Position numbers and translations under genes: made by a program. From positions 1 through 64,000 of the forward strand of contig CABUJR010000001.1 in NCBI GenBank assembly GCA_902492015.1: 64,000 bases of DNA, in the 5' to 3' direction. Below the pieces are notes generated by a model. That model had not been told where the DNA came from and ran no database searches. It saw nothing but the letters and a program-made list of their open reading frames with translations. Within the stretch, counting starts at the first letter, position 1. Each line of letters opens with the position of its first letter. Source of the DNA: an uncultured Eubacteriales bacterium (GTDB taxonomy: Bacteria; Bacillota; Clostridia; TANB77; CAG-508). Shown here one piece after another: positions 27,528 to 37,900 of this stretch.

Positions 27528-28901
27528 TTATCTATAATTACTAATGTCAATAAACCCAGTTCTTCCAGTTACATTAACTTTTATCTTATCTATAGTATTA
27601 GATATATTTTGCAATATTGTAATAGTAGTATTGGCTTTGTAATTGTATTTTGAACCAGTTAAATTAGAATTTGAATAAATTATACAACTTCTACCTAACT
27701 TACGAACTTGACCTACTGTGTTTTGAATTTGAGATACTACAGGAATATTAGACATATATATTTCTCTACACCAAAACTGCCTATCAAATATCTGTACTAT
27801 ATCAACTTCTCCCCCATCAAAGGCTATATCTGCAAGTCCATATACATGATTATTTATAATCACGCTGTTTTTTATCCAGAATTGATAACCATTTGAGTCT
27901 ACTAGAGAGTCTTCATAACTTTTTGTACTTCCTTGCCAAGCAATTTTTATCGGAACGTCAATTAAAACTCTTCCGCTTGTATAATTAGAGGATTTATTTT
28001 CATTTTTATAGCAGAAAAAGCTTTTATAATTTGCATAATTTTTAAAGTTATCTATTGAACAATATATTGTATTACCTGAAATCTCTACCTTTCCTCTTCT
28101 CGTGCTAGTATTAAATTTTCCTGAATAATTATATGGGTCATAGATTTTAAGTGTGTTTCCTTCTACACCTACAATTACTATATAATGTCCACCTGTAGTA
28201 AATAATCCGTTTCCTACTGAACATATTACATAGTTATTATTTCTTAATAAATCTAATGCTTTATTTATATCACTTGTTTCTGTATAACCAATGTTAAACT
28301 CATCCGCTACTGCTCTATAAGCTGACCAATATGTTCCGTTATTTGCAGAACGATAACCATTTTGCACAAATAAATTTGCCATTATATCTGGAGTTATTGT
28401 TCCTTTTATACTAGATACTACCATAGATGCACAAGTCGGACCGCATCCGGAACTTCCTATAGTTTGAGTTCTGTTTCCAGTTGCCGTATATAAATTATTT
28501 TTCCATCTTGAATCTATCTGGCTATAATATGTAAGTCCTTTATAATCCCCCAATTCAACATTCCAAGTCTTTGCCCTATCACCATCGTAACTTATATTTT
28601 CCTCATCCTGTAACTCAAATCCTTCTACTTCTGTAATATTTTCCTGTTCAAGAGCTTTTTCATCTTCTATGCTTGCTTCTGTTATAGTATTTTCTGTTGA
28701 ACTTTCTTCTTCATTTTCTGTTATATCTTCTACAACTATATTTTCATCTATTGCTTCTATTTCATTTTTTACAATGTTTTGATATTCCCCAATAGTATTA
28801 TTTATTGGCTCATCTGGAAGGTAAATTCCACACAAAACTCCAACAACTGCTAAAATACAAGCAATTACAATTAAAATTTTCTTTTTGGTTTCTTTTTTCA
28901 T
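27528..28901 (-). CDS. Membrane-anchored C39-like cysteine peptidase (probable phage lysin)
   Basis: A 457-residue protein. It has an N-terminal signal-anchor (IVIACILAVVGVLCGIYL), an acidic Glu-rich linker to about 110, and a C39-like papain-fold domain at about 115-300 with catalytic SSGCGPTCASM and the later TTGGHYIVIVG His. A C-terminal SH3-like region (about 305-457) ends in GRTGFID. As the last gene of the phage late operon it is the natural endolysin candidate, cutting peptide cross-bridges; the membrane anchor suggests release by a SAR-like mechanism. It could instead be a virion-associated hydrolase. Confidence 0.75.
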   Translation of the reverse strand: MKKETKKKILIVIACILAVVGVLCGIYLPDEPINNTIGEYQNIVKNEIEAIDENIVVEDITENEEESSTENTITEASIEDEKALEQENITEVEGFELQDEENISYDGDRAKTWNVELGDYKGLTYYSQIDSRWKNNLYTATGNRTQTIGSSGCGPTCASMVVSSIKGTITPDIMANLFVQNGYRSANNGTYWSAYRAVADEFNIGYTETSDINKALDLLRNNNYVICSVGNGLFTTGGHYIVIVGVEGNTLKIYDPYNYSGKFNTSTRRGKVEISGNTIYCSIDNFKNYANYKSFFCYKNENKSSNYTSGRVLIDVPIKIAWQGSTKSYEDSLVDSNGYQFWIKNSVIINNHVYGLADIAFDGGEVDIVQIFDRQFWCREIYMSNIPVVSQIQNTVGQVRKLGRSCIIYSNSNLTGSKYNYKANTTITILQNISNTIDKIKVNVTGRTGFIDISNYR

Positions 28902-28912
28902 CTGCTTACCTC

Positions 28913-29197
28913 CTATTCTACTTCTTTTCTACTAGTAAATAATTCACCAGATTTTTTATCATACATTTCAAAAAAGTTTACACACCAAGCTGTTACCATT
29001 CTTACATCTTTGTTCATACAATGCACGCAATTTTCATCATAAGCTTTTTTATAAAACTCTAGTTTATTATCTAGATTTTCAAATCTATTTACTATTACTT
29101 CTGTTGTTTCTTGTCCTGGTATTGTTACTTCAATAGCAATATCCATTTTTGTTTCTTTTGCTGTATCAAATATGCATATTAAATTTTCTTTCTTCAT
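28913..29197 (-). CDS. Phage protein of unknown function
   Basis: A 94-residue soluble protein containing NCVHCMNKDVRMVTAW, a CxxC pair that might bind metal. Its ATG overlaps the stop of the upstream gene (ATGA), so translation is coupled to the holin-like gene. It lies between holin-like and lysin genes. I do not recognise the family. Confidence 0.6.
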   Translation of the reverse strand: MKKENLICIFDTAKETKMDIAIEVTIPGQETTEVIVNRFENLDNKLEFYKKAYDENCVHCMNKDVRMVTAWCVNFFEMYDKKSGELFTSRKEVE

Positions 29198-29823
29198 TTT
29201 TGTTTCTCCTTTCCTACCATTTTTTCAAGGTTTTCTTCTATAAAATACTTTAATCTGTAAATTTCATTTTTCTCATTTGAGTTAAAATTCACACAATTTT
29301 TTCTACTATATTGAATCGCCAAAAATCCTATCGGCTCTCCATTTTTATTATTTAAAATTACATCAAAAAAGCTAACTACATTTTGTGCTTTTTTTAGTTC
29401 ATAAGTTGCTGGCATTGTTTCTTTTATTTCTTCTAAATCATTTACTTTTAATTTATTTTCACTTAAAAGTTTTTGTATAAATTTAGGAATGCAACTAAGT
29501 GGAACAGCTTGCAAATCTTTTTGATGTGCTACTATTCCACTTCTAACAACTTCAAATGTGCATGTTGTCTTTAGTGCACTTCTACCATTGGCATAATGTC
29601 CGCCATTGTGAAAATCATAAATTTGTATACGGTCTGCTACTAAATATTCTTTTAAGTATTCCATCTTATCTGTTATTTCTATATCTACAGCACATTGCTT
29701 TTTTATCTTTGTTGGTAATGTTTCTTCTAAATCTTTTTTGCTTTTAATCACAGTAACAAAAAAAGCAGATAATGCTGATATTATTGTTGCAATCCCCATT
29801 ATTATTGTTGATAAATTTTCCAT
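29194..29823 (-). CDS. Membrane-anchored GAF-like phage protein in the lysis region
   Basis: A 209-residue protein with one N-terminal membrane segment (about 5-24) and a cytoplasmic domain. The VADRIQIYDFHNGGHYANG stretch and later FDVILNNKNGEPIGFLAIQYS resemble a GAF-type sensory fold. The ATG at 29823 is 6 nt after GGAGG; an upstream start would add ten residues. Its position next to the lysin gene suggests a holin or lysis regulator role, by inference only. Confidence 0.6.
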   Translation of the reverse strand: MENLSTIIMGIATIISALSAFFVTVIKSKKDLEETLPTKIKKQCAVDIEITDKMEYLKEYLVADRIQIYDFHNGGHYANGRSALKTTCTFEVVRSGIVAHQKDLQAVPLSCIPKFIQKLLSENKLKVNDLEEIKETMPATYELKKAQNVVSFFDVILNNKNGEPIGFLAIQYSRKNCVNFNSNEKNEIYRLKYFIEENLEKMVGKEKQK

Positions 29824-29853
29824 TTTTCCTCCATAAAATAAAGAAGAGAACAT

Positions 29854-30099
29854 TTATATGCTCTCTTCATCTTCAGATTCATTAAATATATCTTCTATTT
29901 CCTCATCTGTTATTACTTCTATTTTTTCTCGAGGAATTCCTATTTCAAGTATTGCTTCTGTTTCTGTTCCTTTATTTTTAACTGTAGGCTCTGCTCCAGG
30001 CTCTAACATATTTATTTTTATTTCTTTTATAATTCCTGCTTTACCATCATCTCCCTTTATTGCCGGAATAGATAAATTTCCTATTTTTATACCTGTCAT
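29854..30099 (-). CDS. Small acidic phage protein
   Basis: An 81-residue protein with a Gly/Asp segment (KGDDGKAGIIKEIKIN) like short collagen-type or tail-associated proteins, and a strongly acidic C-terminus (EEIEDIFNESEDEE). That acidic tail resembles the last residues of the 245-residue tail fibre (EEELESIFEEGN), hinting at a shared short C-terminal module. AAAGGAGG precedes the ATG by 6 nt. Probably a minor tail component. Confidence 0.55.
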   Translation of the reverse strand: MTGIKIGNLSIPAIKGDDGKAGIIKEIKINMLEPGAEPTVKNKGTETEAILEIGIPREKIEVITDEEIEDIFNESEDEESI

Positions 30100-30112
30100 T
30101 AATCCTCCTTTC

Positions 30113-30466
30113 TTATTCATTTGCTAAAAAAGTACTTTCTTTAGTTAAAATGAATTTTCCTAATACTAATGTTTTTACATAATCTCCACTTTTAAATTGA
30201 ATATCATAAACATAATTTCCATATTTCATTTCAGCTGTATCAGAATGATTAAAAATAAGATTTGCATTTTTATCTTCTACTACAATCTCTTTTCTTGTAT
30301 ATCTTTTTTGAATTAAAAATTCATTAGTATTATAATTTTTCTTTACAGTTAAATATATTTCAGCATCTTTCAAATTTAAAGAGTTTCCTTCTTCATCTGT
30401 TAGTTCAAAAGACACTGGACAAGTATCTCCTCTTGTGAACTCTATATCAAATTCTTCTGGTTCCAT
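30113..30466 (-). CDS. BppU-like baseplate/tail protein
   Basis: A 117-residue beta-rich protein. FTRGDTCPVSFELTDEEGN and later strands resemble the N-terminal domain of phage BppU-type proteins that attach receptor-binding parts. It precedes the small acidic protein gene and follows the tail-tip gene. The function is inferred from the fold pattern and the neighbourhood. Confidence 0.6.
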   Translation of the reverse strand: MEPEEFDIEFTRGDTCPVSFELTDEEGNSLNLKDAEIYLTVKKNYNTNEFLIQKRYTRKEIVVEDKNANLIFNHSDTAEMKYGNYVYDIQFKSGDYVKTLVLGKFILTKESTFLANE

Positions 30467-30484
30467 ATATTTTATTCCTTTCTT

Positions 30485-30985
30485 TTATGCAACTCTAGTC
30501 CAAAATGCTGCAACTTTATAAGGTGGCATATTATTATGCGCTTGATTATTACCAAAACTAGCAGTAGTTGTATTTGATCCGGTAGAAATAATAACTCTAT
30601 CAGTAAATCCTCCACTGGAAGCTAGTCCCCAACCTGACATTTCACTACCCGATTTATTCCAAGGTATCGTCTTTGAATACTTAGGTAACTCGTTTAATGT
30701 AAGCTGATGTTTTTTCTCTCCACCAGTTTGTCCTTGAGAACTAAAATCACTATCCTCTGGATCATATCCTACAGGAAATTTTCCTACATAATCTCTTTCC
30801 CATGTAAATCCTAAATAATTACTGTAATCCGCATCTATATTTGAAATCATTATTGTTTTTCCTATTGGAAATAATAAATTATAATCTATTGTAGCTGAAC
30901 TAGTTTTAGATGTTACATAATCTTTTATTTGTTGCCATAATTTCGCAACTCCACTTTTATCTAAAAAACTTTTTTGCTCACTCAT
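30485..30985 (-). CDS. Tail-tip / collar-like receptor-binding protein
   Basis: A 166-residue protein. After a short N-terminal LWQQIKDYVTSK attachment helix comes a domain starting LFPIGKTIMIS and ending PPYKVAAFWTRVA. The pattern of W-x-R-D-x-V-GKFPVGYDPED plus a terminal W-T-R is typical of phage gp10/collar C-terminal domains. The same domain is found in the gene at 40182-40820, so these are paralogues. It is probably exposed on the tail tip and contacts the host surface. Confidence 0.7.
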   Translation of the reverse strand: MSEQKSFLDKSGVAKLWQQIKDYVTSKTSSATIDYNLLFPIGKTIMISNIDADYSNYLGFTWERDYVGKFPVGYDPEDSDFSSQGQTGGEKKHQLTLNELPKYSKTIPWNKSGSEMSGWGLASSGGFTDRVIISTGSNTTTASFGNNQAHNNMPPYKVAAFWTRVA

Positions 30986-30988
30986 TTT

Positions 30989-31726
30989 TTAATTCCCTTC
31001 TTCAAAAATTGATTCTAACTCCTCTTCTGTTATTGCTACCATATCAGTAGTTTTTAAATAACCTGATAAATCTACTTCTGTAGATCCTATTTTTTCAAAA
31101 GTTGTATTCACCCAGATATATTCATCGTAAGCATTTGGATTTGTTCCACTATTACTTATCAAATATATTGTTCCTTTCTTTCCACTTGCAGGTAATTCTG
31201 ATACAATTTGATATTCTAATCCAGTAATTCCTCCAACCGCACTATTTATTGCCTCTGTCACTTGACTAGCTGTCTGATATCCTGCTCCATTTGTTAATTG
31301 ATTATTATTTGTTGGAACTGAAATATCAACAGATTTATTAGATACTGATTGTGCAGTACCATTTACTTTTATGCTTTCAATAATATTAACTTGTGCTCCA
31401 TTAGCTATAGTATTAATTTTGTTCTTATCTTCTTTACTCATCAAACCATCTGCTACAGTTGTAGCATTATTATAAGTAGTATCTTTATCTGCTCCCCAAA
31501 CTGCTGTTCCATCTGCTGTCCATTTTAAAATCTGTCCTGCTTCTCCTCCAGAAGGAATATGTTTGTTTCCTGGTGTTGTTGGATGCACATAATTATTTAA
31601 TCCTGCTAATTTATTTTTTTCTTCTGTTGTCATTAATTCTTTTCCAGTTTCCTTTTTTACAAATGTGTTCTTTAATAAAGTTATTAATTTCTTTATTCCT
31701 TCTAAATCTAAAAATTTATTGCTCAT
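30989..31726 (-). CDS. Tail fibre protein
   Basis: A 245-residue fibre-type protein. The N-terminal LEGIKKLITLLKNTFVKKE resembles the attachment helix of the tail-tip protein downstream, followed by low-complexity Asn/Thr/Gly repeats (NNYVHPTTPG, DKDTTYNNATTV) typical of trimeric fibres. It ends in an acidic helix EEELESIFEE. Likely a receptor-binding fibre. Confidence 0.7.
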   Translation of the reverse strand: MSNKFLDLEGIKKLITLLKNTFVKKETGKELMTTEEKNKLAGLNNYVHPTTPGNKHIPSGGEAGQILKWTADGTAVWGADKDTTYNNATTVADGLMSKEDKNKINTIANGAQVNIIESIKVNGTAQSVSNKSVDISVPTNNNQLTNGAGYQTASQVTEAINSAVGGITGLEYQIVSELPASGKKGTIYLISNSGTNPNAYDEYIWVNTTFEKIGSTEVDLSGYLKTTDMVAITEEELESIFEEGN

Positions 31727-31740
31727 ATTTAAATCTCCTT

Positions 31741-31881
31741 TTAATCATTTATTCTTTCAACTATTTCATCTAGTTTGTCAAATATTTTTTTAAATTGTGC
31801 ATTTACATATTCTTGAAAATTCTGCCCATTCATAGGGTGTGTTTCATCCCTTGTTCTGTTTGGTCTTTTAATTTTTTCCAT
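31741..31881 (-). CDS. 46-residue phage peptide
   Basis: A short reading frame (starts MEKIKRPNRTRDETHPMNGQ, ends VERIND) with GGAGGA 6 nt before the ATG. Its C-terminal half is an amphipathic helix. It is the first gene after the internal terminator at 31892-31927 and may be a fibre chaperone or assembly peptide; unknown. Confidence 0.5.
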   Translation of the reverse strand: MEKIKRPNRTRDETHPMNGQNFQEYVNAQFKKIFDKLDEIVERIND

Positions 31882-31891
31882 AATTTCCTCC

Positions 31892-31927
31892 AAAAAATAG
31901 AGACACTTATAAAGTTACAAGTGTCTC
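31892..31927 (-). terminator. Internal terminator of the late operon
   Basis: GAGACACTT and AAGTGTCTC form a 9-bp stem around a 10-nt loop, followed on the leftward transcript by TATTTTTT. It lies 8 nt past the stop of the giant virion gene, separating it from the tail fibre genes. Confidence 0.8.
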
Positions 31928-31934
31928 ATTTTAT

Positions 31935-34900
31935 TTATTTTTTCCACCTTATAGTACCATCTTTAAGTTCTTCGATATTAGAAGAACTTAAATTTTTATA
32001 AAACTCTTTCTTCTCTTCTGCAGTTAAATCTGAATTATCAACTATTTTCTGAATATAAGCTCTTTGAGAACTATCTAATTTATAAGATTTTCCTAAAATA
32101 TATATTTTATCTAAATTACTTAATTCATCATTTGAGTTTAAATATTCTATTAGATTTTCTTTTTTACTTCCACTTATTGTTTTTCCAACTATATCACTTT
32201 CTGGATCATCATCTGCTTTTATTTCTTGTGTTTTATAATCCAAATAACCCTCAATATTTATATCTTCTAATTTAGATAAATATTTATAGTCATCATCATT
32301 TTTTCCTAATATATTTGAATAGATTTCTTTTTTCTCTTTATCTGTATATGTAGCTGATTTTAATAAACTATTTTTCTCTCTCGTTTTTAATGTTGCATCT
32401 TCATCATTTTCTCTCCTTTTCTTTTCTTCTGTTGCTTCAGCCAGTTTATTTTTATAATCAGCATAAGTTTCTGTTGATAATCCTTTTGGAATATCCTCTT
32501 CTTTTATAGCTTTCCATTCATCTTCTTCATCTTTATAATACTGAATTCCATTAAAATTAGCTGTAGAATTTGTTATTTTAGCACTTTCTAAAGTATTTAA
32601 AGCTTCTTTAACTATGTTATTTATTTTTGATTGTATTTCTTTTGTTTGCTCTTTCTTTTCTTTATCTGATAACTTTGAGTTTTGAATCTCTCTCTTCTCT
32701 CCATACAGTTCACCCACATCTTTTGAAATTCCACTTAAATACTTATATTCAAGTTTATCTGTGTCAGTTGCATATTCACTATTATTCGATAACTCCGCAT
32801 TCTTTAAAGCAGTATAAAAAGTTTCTACATTTTTATTTTTTAGTATACTTAAAGTTGTAAATTTATCTTCTAATATGTTAGTTTCTGCGTATGGTGTAGC
32901 CATTGGAAGTAATACATCTCCTAAACCACCAGAATATTGATCTATTACATAATTGATTTTTTTAGGGCTTATTCCTAATTTATCAGCTATATACTTTGTT
33001 AAATCATTACTTTGTAATAAATTAGAAATTTTATTGCTTAACTCATCTGTTTTCTCATCAGTTCTCTCTGCTATAGGTAATAGTTGTAATCTAGAACCTT
33101 CAATTTCTCCACCATACCAGGCTTTATTATTTTTAGCTTGTAGCATTGGAGCTGCTAGATTATCTGCCATTGGGTTGTTAGGTGCTAGATTATTTAATAT
33201 CCCACCTATTGAACCTGTTACTGTTTTTTCTATATCTTTTTCACCTTCAGCAAATTCCAAAATATTCCTTGCTGTTGTTCCTATTGTCGCTAAAACTCTT
33301 CCTTTAGGTATTCTTATAAATTTTCCTTTTTCTTCACTACTTGGCAATAAATAATAACTGTCTTTAATATAATCTGGTAAATCTTGATAATCTTCATCAT
33401 CATCTAATAATAAATGATTAATAACAGAAGGTAATACTCCTAAAATAGCTGTTCTAGTTAATAAATTAGCATAACCTTTTATTCCATTTTGTCCTGTTAT
33501 ATTTCGTATCTGTTTATCAAGTCCTTGTACAGAAGCATTTAAAAAGTTTGCTCCATATTTATTTATTGCTTTTGTTATATCACCACCTCTCTTAAAATTT
33601 GTTGTAATTTCTGAAGCATTGTACATTGCTTCATCTATACTTCCACCTTTTTCTATAGTACTTATATATTCTGCCAAACGTGGTGTCATTTCTAAAATCT
33701 CATTCATTGTTTGCACTTTTTCTACAATTTTCTTTAATTTTAAGCTTTTTTGTGGTAATAATCCTTTATCATATTCAAAATAAGTATTTCCTGCTCCACC
33801 ATTTCTTATATATTGTTTATAATATTCACCTTTTGTTGCTCTTTGATATAGAGCTTTCACATAGTTCTTACCAAACCTAGCAACACTATATTTAGTATTA
33901 AAAACAGCATCTTGCAAATCTTTTATAGGGTTATTAAAAGCAAATCCAATTGAATATGTTGTTAATAAATTTCTTTGAGCCTTAGATAATTTCTCAACTG
34001 GTGTTAATAGAGCATTTAAGCCTTTATTATTTTTTATTCTTGCCTGTAAAGTATCTTTTGAAAAAGCACTATATAGCTCATCACTTATTTTAAATTGTGT
34101 CATTTTGCCATCTATAAATATAGTAAAAGTATTTGTTCCATCTTGTGCTTTTTCTATTACCTCTCCACCTAATGTTTGTATTGCTCCTGTATCAAATTCT
34201 ATTCCTTCAAAAACTTGCGAGCCCTTTCCTAAAGTCTTGTATAACTCTTTTCCAAGCTCATTCATTCTTATTGCTTTTTTTACTGCTAAAGTTTGTTCTG
34301 CCATTGATTCTTTTGGACTTAATATTTTTAAATTAGATTTTGTAGCTTTTCCTAAAACATTATTTCCTATATTTCCATCATCTGCAATTGTTCTTTCTTC
34401 TATTATATCTCTATAGGTTGGAATGTAATCACCATATAATAATCTTAAATTTTTATATGTATTTTCTGTAATCATTCCTGTATCTACCATATCTCTTAAA
34501 GTGTTTTGATTATATTTAGATACTTTTTCAGCCCATTCCTTAAATTGAGGGTATTTTTTTTCATATTGTTCTACTTTCTTTTTATTTTGTGGAGCTGAGA
34601 CATCATCTCCATATATACTCTTACCTACTGCTGTTCTTGCTATATTATGCTTATTTAATAAATAATCTTCAAAATCTTCACTAAGTTTAGCTTCTTCTAC
34701 TGGTTTAAATATATCTAACAATGATTCCCCAACAATTTCACCTTTTGAATTAACTTGTTCTTCACCTATTGAATATTGAGCTTCATTAAATGTACTAAGA
34801 GTTCTATCATATTTATATGTTAAATTTTTATTTCCAGTTTCTTTTGCTAGTTTATCTATATAATGTCCTTTATTCACAAAACTTTGTGTAAGTGAATCTA

Positions 34901-37900
34901 AAACTTCTCTAGGTTTAAGTTTTTCTTTTGTTCTTTTTTTCGATATATATTTTTTAGTATCTACATCAGGAGGATCTGGTGGTGCATAGTCACTATATTC
35001 TTCTATATTATCTATGTTATCTGTCGCATATTTAAAAGCTCTAATATTTTCGTCATCATATATATTTGGATCACTTGGTAGTTCTTTTCTATTTATTTCT
35101 ATTTTTTTAGGACCTGGTAGAATCACATTATTATTGTCTTTAGTTATACTAAATCTCATTCTTGATTGTTCTACTTGCTCATAAATTGTATTCACCCATG
35201 TATCTGAATTAAAATCAACATATTTTTTTCCTTGTCTATTTAAGTTTTCTTTTGAATTAGGTCTCAAATCTTGCCAACTTCTAAATGCAATCTCTTGAAT
35301 CTCTTTATTACTTTTATTTGAAATCTCTGTTCCTATTTGTTTTGCTACATTTATCCATTGCTCTTTAGTTCTTCTACCTTGACTATTAGGTTTTACTATA
35401 TTTAAAGCATTATTAATAGCCTTTGTATCATATTTATTAGTAGCTTTTAAATAACTTTGATATATCTCTTTATTACCAGAATTGTAAGTTTGCTTTTTTA
35501 GTAAATCATTGTCTATTTCTTTGTATGTATTTTCCATGTCTGTTACTACTTGCTTAAATTCTTTTAAAGTTTTATTATTTTTTTCAACTCCTTCTAGTTC
35601 TGATAATAGTTCTGTTTTTACTTCTTTTGGAATATATTTTGCATTATTTACTGTGTCTTGAAATTGTATTTCTTTTACTGCAGGTAAATTTCTTTTTGCT
35701 TCTGGTAGTCTTAACTCTCCTAAAGTTGTCGTTGTTCCTTTATTTATTTTATTTCTCTCTAAAAAACTTTCCCAACTTCCTAATTTGTTTTGAGATAACT
35801 TTTTATTTTTTTGTATAGATTCCTTAAAAGAAATCAAATCTGTATCTTTTCCACTTCCTATCATCAGTCCATCATAACCTAATTTTGTTATGTATTTTTC
35901 TATACCATAATCTGAACCTTCTAATTCACTATATCTTATTCCTAGTTGACTTGCTAAATCTTGTTTCCATATCTCAAAATCATTTTGTGTTTTAAATTTT
36001 ATTGGATTATCTGGTAACAAACTATTATCAACTATCTCAACATCTCCATATTTTGAAGCATATTTTTTATCTAGTGTTGTATATAAACCTAATCCATAAA
36101 AAGCTCCATTATTTCCTGTATTTTCTGATGTTCCTCTATATGCAGTTATATTTTCCTTATTGTATTTTCTGTTATACGTATTTACCTTCATTTGTGCAGT
36201 TTCTTGTAAATTTGATATATCTATTTTTTTACCTTTTGTGTTGACTAAAACATTTTCATTTTGTGGTAAAGAAAAAGAACTAGAATTGTTCTCTAGTCCT
36301 GCATTATTTTTATTTTTTTGAATAGAATATTTAGTGGTAGTATTGCCTTTTTCTTTTGATTGTGGTATACTATTAATAGAAGATAAGTCTTCTTTGTTAG
36401 TCTTTTGACTAAGTGGCCTTTGAGCCGTAACTGAAGATTTACTTCTATTTTTTTTGCTTAGATTATCTAATCTTCCAATATTATAAATAGTATTGATATT
36501 TCCATTCTTACCTACAGACATAGTTATTCTATAGTATTGTCCATCAAAATCTTCAAAATAAGCTCTTCTATAATCAAATCCATCCTTCGCAAATTTATGT
36601 TTTTTATTATCTGGGACTGGCAATTTGTTTATTTTTGTTGATATCTGTGCTAATTCATCAATATGCGTTTCAGCTGTTAATTTTGTTATTAATTCTTCAT
36701 TAGATAATGTAGTTTTGGTTCCATCTGCTCTCAAAACTTCATTTCTAAATTGTGCTTTTCCTGCAGTATCTCTAGTTATAGTTAGAACTTCCCCATTATC
36801 TGTAATAACTTTTACATCCTGGCCTTTTCTTATTTTTTCATTAATATAATTTCTAGTTTGTTTTTGCCATTCTCTAGGATTATTTCCTTTTATAACTTGT
36901 CTATCTGCTTTTACATATTTTTGATTTTTACTATTTATTAATATAGAATATCTATTATTTTCTCCTTGATTAGTATACTCCGCATTAAATGCTTTTTCAA
37001 ATTTATCTTTTAGTCCTCTTAAAAATGCTTCTTCTGATTTATATCCTTTTACTTTATCAAAGAATTTTACTATTGCATCATAAATCTTCTGAGCTATATT
37101 TCTACTTTCTTTTCCATTTACTAATTCATTTATATACTCTTGGTTTCCTAGATTCGTTCCCAAATAATCTGCAACAGCTTCTTCTTTTATCATATTTTCA
37201 AATTCAACAGATTTTGTATTATAAAGTATATTTCCAGCATTATCCTTTACATTTGCATAAGCTTCTTTTAACTCATTAAAAGAATTTTGGAAATCTGTAT
37301 CTTCTTTCATTCTATTATATACAAAATCTATTATTTCGTTTGCTTCTTGTGTTCCTGCCATATCGTGAAAAGTTTCATGTATTGTATTTTTTTCCACTAC
37401 ACTCTCATCAATAGCTTTAGGATTATATAATATACTTCTATTTCCTTCTCTGTCTGTTATGTATAATGCATTTATATTATTTCTTACATTGCCATTTGAA
37501 TCTTTAAATATTTCTGTATCAAATTTAGTTTGTACTCCTCTTTTATCTGGTAAATCAAAAAGTGCTTCTATTTTTTCATTAGCTAAATCCAAATCATTAT
37601 TTACTGCACTTTCAAAAAATTGTTTTGCTCTTTCATTGTTAACATATTTTTCTTTTTTTAATGTGTTTTCAAGTTTTTGTCTGTTTTCTTCTGTTAATTC
37701 TATAGCATTTTGACTGTTTTCTGCTAATTTGCTTGACAATTGATTTTGAGAGCTTTTATCTCCTATTAAAGTAGTTTGTTGGTTATTTTTTAATAAATCG
37801 TTATTGGGCAATCTCGTAACTTGATTTTCTTCGTACTTTCCATTTAATGTGTTGTCAATTAGATTTTGTACATCTTTTTCTCCTAAATTATACTTTTCTG

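Noticed and set aside
30485..31726. Diversity-generating retroelement at the tail fibres
   Set aside because: No reverse transcriptase and no template repeat are visible in the window, so the tail diversity is ordinary paralogy.
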